DNA from: Salvator merianae
Lineage: Eukaryota > Chordata > Lepidosauria > Squamata > Teiidae
Assembly: GCA_003586115.2 (NCBI GenBank)
Contig: QVOM02000042.1
Span: forward strand, 76,799,636 to 76,863,635
Direction of reading: 5' to 3'
Length of the DNA: 64,000 bases
Below, one piece after another: positions 54,001-63,000 of this stretch. A program made the position numbers and the translations under genes. Positions within the stretch are counted from its first letter, which is position 1. Every line of letters begins with the position of its first letter. Below the pieces are notes generated by a model. That model had not been told where the DNA came from, searched no databases, and saw only the letters and a program-made list of their open reading frames with translations.

Positions 54001-57000
54001 GTTTTGTTATTCATGTGTATCTGAGTGAGTGGTGTTACAAGACATTTTTTTGAGTTTATTGTTTTCATTTTGTCTTCTAAGAGATTGTGATCTGTGTTTT
54101 CACTTATTTGTCCTTCATTTGTTTGCTTGCTTCTGGTTTTTGTATTGTCTATATTTTAATAGAAAAAGCTGTTCTATATTTCAACTAACGTTTGTCAACA
54201 TTAACCACAATAAGCTTTTATTAACCTGAAATGCTATATTGTAGTTCAGCACTACTTTATAAGTTGTCCAGTTTCATGCTTTCATTTCTCTTGAAAGTTG
54301 TTGTAAAAAGCACTTAAATAATGCTTTAGAACTCTGTTGCCTTAAAATTGTGTATCTTTTCAAAGATTTCTTGATGCTGAAAACTAAAAGTTCCATTACC
54401 ATTCAGTGATGACATTATTAATGTATATACAGATGTTAAAATAACACGTTAATTTTCTGTTCTTCTACATTCCTGGAGAAGACATCTCTACATGAAATGT
54501 TTTCCTACCAAATAGCAAGTAAAGCCTCTAAAGGAAGCACAGCTGCACATCAAAGGTAGTCTTTTCAAGATTAAACTGCTTCCTTCCCTTGTTATGCTGT
54601 CATATCTTTTTCCTTCACATAATCTCTCAGGAGAATATTAGCTGAGACACAGCCCAGAGTAGAATATCTAGGTGTAAGAATGCCTTTAGTTGTTGTTCAA
54701 ATTAGTACTGCCAGTCATTTAAATTATAATGAAATATTTTTCTGCTTTTTAAATGGTAGCTAAGCCACCTTATTAACAAAAATGCGAGGTAGTATTCACG
54801 TATTGCAGTCAAGCCACATTTTATTTCTTTACTGGTAATGATTTATTTCAACGAAGTGAGCATTGGTTCATACCTCATATCAGACCAGGAATTGTGGTTG
54901 ACTGCTCCATGCTCTGAGAAAAACTGAACAAAACAGAAGTATTACCTTGTAATACTGTATTATCTGTAAGCTGTGTTATGGCAGAGGCTGCCAGATTTTT
55001 AGGTCAGAAGACTCTTGGAATTTTGGTGGCCAATTATAGCTTTGTTCTCCTTTCAGGAAGTGAGGAAGTTTCAATTTGTAACTGCCAGGAAAGTCCTCTT
55101 AGAGGCATCATTGCACTCTGAGGCACTGTTGGCAACTGTTGGTGTAAAATTCCTGTGATGTGTGAATAGGAAACAAAACTTACCAATCATGTGGAAGTAA
55201 AATTATAATAATTTTCTTAATTCCTATCAGAGAAACACATCAGAATCCAGGCAACCTAAAAAGTCATCAGTGGTTAATTTTATCTAACCATTTAAACAGA
55301 TGAAAGTTTCAGCTCTAATTATTCGAGTATTGAAATAGTACAAAGTTTGCCTCCAGTCCGAGTGCATGAATACTTTAGATTTGTGAGAGATACTTTGTAC
55401 TTGGTACAATGCTGAAGTCCACATACTACAGTTGCATGGAAAATAATGGCATGACATGCAAGCAAATACCTACTGAATTGCATAAATTGGATGCTTATGT
55501 AGCGCTGCATTGGATTAAGGATGCTACATTTTTGAGGAAAGGGGCAGCCTTTTAGTTGTTGGTAGATTTTGAAGGTTAAAAAGAAAGGTAAAGATTTCTT
55601 TGAGTCAGGCTTGGCTCCTGGTGGCCACACGGGCACATCTATACAGTTTTCTTGGCAGAAATACAGTTTGCTGTTATTTTCTGGAGAGATGTTGGAGATC
55701 AAACCCAGGACCTTCTGCATATGAAGCAGATTCTCTGCCACTGAGCTAAAGCCACTCCTCAGCCACTGAAAGTCATTAGCTGCTTAGGAAAAGATATGGT
55801 GAGCCAGATAAAGAATACGTGTAGGCATAACTCCCTCTGTGATCTTTATACAAACGTACTTCAAACTCCTGTTCCCTATGCCAGTAGGGATAACTGTACT
55901 GTAGATTCATATTCTGTGGATGACATCATGGGGGATTTTTACATTGGCAAAGCTTCTAAGATTGTGCAGGCTAGCTATAACATTCCTCCAAGAGTGGGAT
56001 TTTGGGGTGGTTTTTTTTGGTTTTTTGTCTGTTACTAAATAAACTGAGCAAAAGATAGGTGTTTTATGTCTTTTTCTTTTGACAGTGCTGCAGTACAACT
56101 TCCACACCTTTGTTTGCCCCTTAGTGCACCAGGATCTAGTGTATCACTGAGAGAAAAGGAGTTGCAGGTTAGCATGTTACCTTAAGTATTGTCAATATTT
56201 ATGTTTACTAGTCATGTACATCAAACTGAATTGCTAGGTTTGATATCAAATCATTTCCCTCCCCATACCAAAGCAGTGGAGACTTGAACTGAATTATTTG
56301 TCAGTTCAGTTCCCCCATTTCCATCACATTCCTGGCCTTTCTTTTTTGTTCCCCATGTGCTTAACCTATCCTAAATGTGTTCTCAGCATGCATGCACACA
56401 CCTTGTTTTTTCTCTGTATGTCCAGCCTACCCAAAACACATTCCTGGCCTACCCCAAATGCGTCTCTGGTCTCCTTACTGTTTTGCACCCCACCTTCCAG
56501 GTAGCCTGGGCTGAGCTGCTGCCACTGATCCCAAGATTTTTCTGCAGGGCAGTTGACTTGCTTTTTCAGCCTACTAGGTATTCAGGAATGGAGGACCTTC
56601 AGTGGATATGTGTGTGAAGTGGACCAATCATGTTTCAACCACACTTAGCCTACCTGGAAGACCCATGGTCCTCTGTTCTGGAAGGCTAAACCAGGCTGCC
56701 TGGAAAATGGAGTGCAAAAAGGAGATCAGAAATGTGTTTGGGATAGGCCAGGCACGCAGGGAAACAACAGGGTAGGGTCAGTAGCACCACAGGAGTAGGC
56801 CACATGCGTGGGGAAACCAAGGTGAGAGCCCAGGAATGAAATTCACAAATCGACCTCCAAAATTCCAGACTAATTTGTAGAACCAGGCCTGTACTTTGGG
56901 GGGAATTATGAATCGAATCTGATCATCTGCTTCAGCTTTGATGAGAAGGCAAATAAACCAAACAGATTTGATTTGTGCACATCCTTACAATAATGGATTT

Positions 57001-60000
57001 CAGACATGATGGGAGCCAACAAACTGAAATTGAATCCTGAAACGATGGTTCTCAGGTTCAAACTTTGAGTAGATTCACCAGTTTTAATTGGAATTGCATT
57101 CTCTAAGAAAGAAGCTGCTTCTAGAGCCATCAATGTCACTGGAGACCCTAGTGATCTCTTTAGCTAGGAGTGTTCTCTACCGGTTGGTGTACCCAACATC
57201 CTTACATGGACAGGAATAACGCAACCACTTTGTCCAGGTGTTAGCTTAGGTTCAGTTTATTGTAACTTCTTTAGGCTGCTATACCTGCTCTAGAAGCTGC
57301 AGCTGCTGTAAAATGCTACCATCGGGTTACTGAGGGATGCCTGCTTCATGCCTATTGGAACTGTGCTTAAGTATTTATACAAATGCTCAGTTAGCTACTG
57401 GATCAGATTCAAGGTTTTACCTTTGACCTATCAAGCCCTGTGCAGCTTAGGTGCAAGTTATGAACAGATTTTCTTTCCCACTGTAGTCCTGGTGGAACAC
57501 TCAGATAATCTAGGGTAGTCCTGCTAGAGATACCACGAACTGCTTAATTAGGTGCATTGAAATTGAACAAAATGCTGTTTTTCATTTTAATGTTGCAACT
57601 GCAAATTATATGCATGGTTCCATCTTTATGAGTTTGTCAAATATATGACTTGTATATCAAGCAATTCTAACTTTTTAAAACCTTTAACAGGCACTGCTGT
57701 ATGGCAAATTAGTGGCAGCCAGGCAGAAGCTAGCCAATGAAAAGGATGTCCCACCAGCTGTGCTAGCAACAAATAAAGTGCTGGTTGATATGACCATGAC
57801 ACGGTAAGCTATTCTTTCAGGTTGTAATAGCAAAAAACTTTAGCCCATTACTTAGTTAATGCATGTAAGAAACAGGCTGACATGTAATAGAAGATTTTTT
57901 TCAGAAGAAAGTATGTCAGGGCCATCATTGCTTATGGAACATTCTTCAACTGAATTGTGACAAAATCCTACCTAATATATTTACATAAGAACATAAGAGG
58001 AGCCTTGCTGGACCAGGCCACGGCCCATCTAGTCCAGCATTCTGTTTCACCACAGTGGCCCACCGATTGCTTCTGGGCATTCTCAAGCAGAATAAAAGGC
58101 AAAACCTTCACCTGCTCTTGACTCCCCGCTCTCAACATCCTGCCTGTCTTTGCAACCTGGAGGCAGTACCTAGGCATCCATTCTAGTAGCCATTGATACA
58201 CCTGACCTCCATGATTCTGTCCAATCCTTTCTTAAAGCTGTCCAGGCTGATTGCTGTCATCACCTCATCTGGTAATAAATTCCACAGACCAATGGGTGAA
58301 AAAATACTTCCCCTTGTCAGTCCTAACTCTCCTACCCATTAAGTAAAATTTGATTTACTTAAAGTAATAGGACGGTAGAAAAAGTGTGTACATATACTAC
58401 AGGCTGTTACAGTGTAGTGTTTCATTCATTAAGAAAATGTACTAAAAATTGATAACTTTAAAGTGATGACATTTCACAGCAGCATTCATTAGATATCTGT
58501 GACTGTTTACTCGCATGTGCCAAAATTACCATATCAAATTGAACGTTACTGAAGTTTAATTTTGGAGAGGGAAATGAAGGAAGGTCAAACTGCAACAAGT
58601 GAGCTACACGACAATCCAGCCCCCCAATTATCACTCTGCTGACTGGATGCTTTCTTGGTTCTACAATTAGACTTTTCAAAGCTTTGCCTAACTGCAGCCA
58701 ATGCTCATCCAAATATGTACAAATAAGTAAGTGCTAAAGTGAGTCCACATTTGAACTGGATTATAGCTTTGTACATAACTTTGTTCATTAAGGAAGCTAT
58801 TGCTTGCTTTGGCTTTTTCATTTTATCTAGAAGCTTCCTTTTTTGTAGAGACTTCAGAAGATGGTTTATATAACAACTTCAAGAAGGCAAAGAAAGAATA
58901 GGAGTACATGAGCCTGGCAGGGAATTTGCCTTATCTATAATGCAGGCTGCTGTGCAAAATAGTATAAGAACTGTGTCTGGTTTCTACCACATTCATCTCT
59001 GGTCCCACACATAATGGCATGTAGTCTCCTGATGACTGTCCATGTCACAATGCTGGCCTGTGGCTAAAAGCGTTTCTCCAGTCTCTTTGTACACCATAAT
59101 ATATAAAAAGGACATTCCTGCACATAATGGAAGGTTTAAAGCAACTGGTCACCCAACCATGGATATGTTTGTGTAAATTGGCCTTAGAGGGCCTTGTTGT
59201 TGTTGTTGCTGGGTACCACTGAGTCATGACTGACTCCTGGTTTACTCCATGGGTACCTCTATGCACTTTTCTTGCCAAGATACAGGAAGTGGTTTGTCAC
59301 TGCCTACGTCCAGGGAGAGACTGGGAATCAAACTAGCAACCCTCTACTTTCCAGGCAATTTGTCTACCACTGGACTACAGCCATTCTATATTTAAACTGT
59401 ACTACTAGATTTTAATCTAAATTAAAGTTTACAAATTCTTCCTGTTTTTCACACATTCTTTCTTGAAGTGTAATGCTGTAAAACTTTAAAAAGGTTAGAT
59501 ATTCCATTATTACCATCAGTAGTAATTGGGGCAGTTTCTTTCACTAAAACTCAAATCGTCATTTTCATATAAGTAATTCTGCAAAGCTGAAGTCATTAAA
59601 TGACAGAATGTCTTCTATGGTTTCTTCAGGCCTACAACTGTGGAGAATCTTAAGAAAATTGATGGCATTTCTGAAGGAAAATCTACTATGTTGGCTCCTC
59701 TCGTGATCCCAATTAAGGAATTCTGCCAAGCAAATAACCTACAGGTCTAATGCAACTGTCATATTTGGTGACATTCTGATATGATTACAATCCTTTTTTT
59801 GTATGAAATTCTGAAAAACTATAATCTGAAGGCAGGGGAGCAGCTACTCTGTCGGAGCCATTACAAGTTTGAATCTGTTCACCTCTTGTCTAAGAAAATT
59901 TCTGGGAACCATATGCCCCATTGCTGAAAGCTTTTCTTCCTTGCTAGTCTCAGCATTTGGACAGTATACTTTCAGTTATTTATTCCTGTAATTGTCAACC

Positions 60001-63000
60001 TATGTGATCCAGATAGACACCTTCACATTTACTAGTTTTGTGAACAGAATACGATAAAAGGTAAAGACATGTCTAACGTGATCATGGGGCAATGAGTGAA
60101 ATTGCTCTCTACTATGTGTGTATCCAGTCACAGGCCAAGGACCTTAACTGTTGCCAGGGTTTAAAATTAGTGAGTTGTCTGCTGTTTGCCAAGGGCAGGC
60201 TTCTGCGAGTAAATAAATGGTGTGGGTACTATAGTAGTATATAAAACAACCATTTGATGGGAGAGACAGTTGAAACGTAGTCCCTGTTTGAGGTTAGGTT
60301 GTTTTTATTTTATTTTCCGGTATTTATACTCTGTCTTTCCTCCATCAGTTGATTGAAATACAGTTGCTTCCTTCTTAGTGGTAGTGTCGCTATGTTCTGT
60401 TAAGGTAGTGATTGATGTTTACCAATTAAATTTTCCTTTTCATTGCATAGACGGATGTCTTCAAGAATTCTGGTTTCAAAGATCAGCCAGAAATAGTCCT
60501 ACAGAAGGATGGTGGGTGCAGCACTTTAACAGAATCTGAACGCATAACATATGTGATGTTTCAGGAAAAGAATATGTCCTTGGTGAGCTCTTGTATTTTC
60601 TGGCCTTGTCTCTTAGCTTCATTACTGTTGTGGATCATAGACCATTTTATTTACTTGATTTAGAGATCAAGGGTTGAAATAAACATAACGTCACAATTTT
60701 GCCATTTTGCATAAGATACTGAAGACAGACAGAATTTTTGTGACTTGAATAGAGGGATCCTAAACTGATAATAAATTTATTTCCCTGTATAGATAGTAAA
60801 GATAGCAGTGATAAAAATACAATCTGTGTCTCAATAAGAGGAGTACAAGAGAATGTGTATGACCGTTTTCTTAAATCCAAGCAACAGGGGCAAATACTTT
60901 AGTTATAAGAAATGTCCTCGAATCTTTCTCCCAGAAGAACAGACGGTGTTTGAAAAGACCAATATTTAGGCTAGGTGTTCATTATTACAGTAGGAGGCAA
61001 AAGAAATTAGAAGGACTGTGGCTGGCTTTCAGGGTACAGTTAGACCCAATATCCGAGGAAGACTGCAATTTGGAACTCTTTATCCCATCTGGCCAGTGGC
61101 TTGCAAAACACTAGAATCAGGAGGCACTCCATGATGCTGATGGGCAGAAGAGTTAGGACCAACAAGGGGAAGTATTCTTTCACCCAGAGGGTTGTTGGTT
61201 TATGGAATTTACTACCAAAAAAGGTGGTGACAGCAACAGCCTGGATAGCTGTTAGAGGTCAGGTGTATCAGTGGTGACTGGATTGGATGCCTAGGTACTG
61301 CCTCCAGGTTGGGAAAACAGGCATGATGCCTCTAAAGGCCTTTTGGAAGGAATCAAGAACAGCTGAAGACTTTGCTTTTGTCTTCTGCTTGAGAATGCCC
61401 ATAAGAAATTGGCTCCCCACTTTGTGAGACAGGATGCTTGACTAGATGGGTTATGGCCTGATCCAGCAGGGCTCCTCTTATGTTTTTATGCAGCTCAGGA
61501 GCAACTAGAGGGCCACAGTTTAAGCATTCCTGATTAGAGATGTGCCAAACTGCAGTTTGTCCAACACAGACTGCTCAAAGAGGGTGAGGGAGCATTTGAA
61601 TTCCACCCCACAGCTCCATATGTGTCAGAGAAATTGGGGGAGGGAGAGTGAGGTGAAAAGTACATCCATGAAATTTAAGGCAGAACTTATAGCACTTGCT
61701 GAGCTCTCTTTTCCAGCTTGTGTTGCAGCCCAGAGGGGGTGGGACCACATTGTGCCAGCAATGATGTTATCTCACAGAGGTGCTGAATTACTCTGCGCAT
61801 TATTCCACATACTTCTAGTGTATTGGAATACCCTTCAAAATCTTTGTGGGTATATCAGGTCACAGAGCGTGCTTGCCTGCTTTATTTTTAGTGGGGCAGG
61901 GCCGAAGCATTTCCTTCAAAGTTCCAAAATCATCATCTTTTTGTGCTGGTATTGACAATCCCAGTCAATCAACCAGCTATATGCTGAAATCTTCACGTGC
62001 TCTTCCTGTAGTTTGAATGGGAGGACACTGATACTTTTCAGATCATTTTTGCATCAGCTTCTGTAAAAGAAGGGCATAATTTATGGCCATTAAAAGTTAC
62101 TCCCCTACTTTGGCTCCGTCCTGTGACTTGCTTTGTAATGCTTATTTGCCAGAATGCTTTGATGCGGTGTTACTGGATTTGCTTCCTGCTTGACTCCTGT
62201 CCCCCACGAGAGTTTCTGGTTAGCTAGCCAACAAATTTATAATGCCCAAGGACTAATTAAAAAGAAGCAGTAATACAATTAGTACTAGGTAATCTGATGC
62301 CGTGTATCAAATAACCATTTATTACACTGTGTACCCTGGTGTCTGCTGCCTGGGAGAAAGTCAGCAACAGCTATCGTCTTTAAGGAGAAAATAATAATTA
62401 TCAAAGACAGTGTGTAAGAGGCAGGTCGATACATTTAACATAGAAAAGTTAAAAATAATGATACTGAGTGCAGCATTTCTAGTGTACATTTTCATTTAAT
62501 GCCGTGGCCATTTCTCAAGGAGCACTTTGCACTTCTACAACTGCATGGGCAAATTCAACACTTGGATTTTTTCCCCCTCAGTATTCCAATATGACTGAAT
62601 GCAAAGAATGCAGTACATTGTTGGCCTCACAACTTTATTAGTAAAATGAAATGAGCCAAGCATGATGGCTAACCAGAGGCTTGATAAAAACTGGACTTGC
62701 AGCCCTGCCTGGGACTGGAGAATCACAAGTTATCAAGAAATCGTTGAAGTTCTCAGATTCATTTTATATCCCCAAGCTTATACTAAAATACCTTTCTGTC
62801 GCAAAAACATATCAGCCAGCAATTTAGGATGACATTACACAGTGAACCTGAAGCTGACAATCTTAAAATCAAGCCTCACTTTCTGAATGCAGTAGAGCTT
62901 TTACAGCTTTTGCTTCCTTAGATGTTGCTATGTTACTGGCTATGAGGCTTCATTGATTTTAGTATGTTTTCATTCAGTTTTGCCGTATGACTGCTCAGTA

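Larger units (their letters stand above)
57804..59629 (+). other. Intron 30
   Basis: Holds a reverse CR1 3' end (57983-58343) and a reverse tRNA-headed SINE (59193-59387). Confidence 0.8.

Noticed and set aside
55319..55741. 140-codon minus-strand open frame
   Set aside because: It runs partly through the reverse SINE at 55585-55758 and lies in intron 28; no domain or family resemblance.
55690..55758. tRNA gene candidate with A and B boxes
   Set aside because: Part of a dispersed SINE with a shared body; the head lacks a proper cloverleaf, so not a functional tRNA gene.
61542..61955. 137-codon plus-strand open frame in intron 32
   Set aside because: Follows directly after a CR1 3' end, has low-complexity composition, and no motif or splice context.
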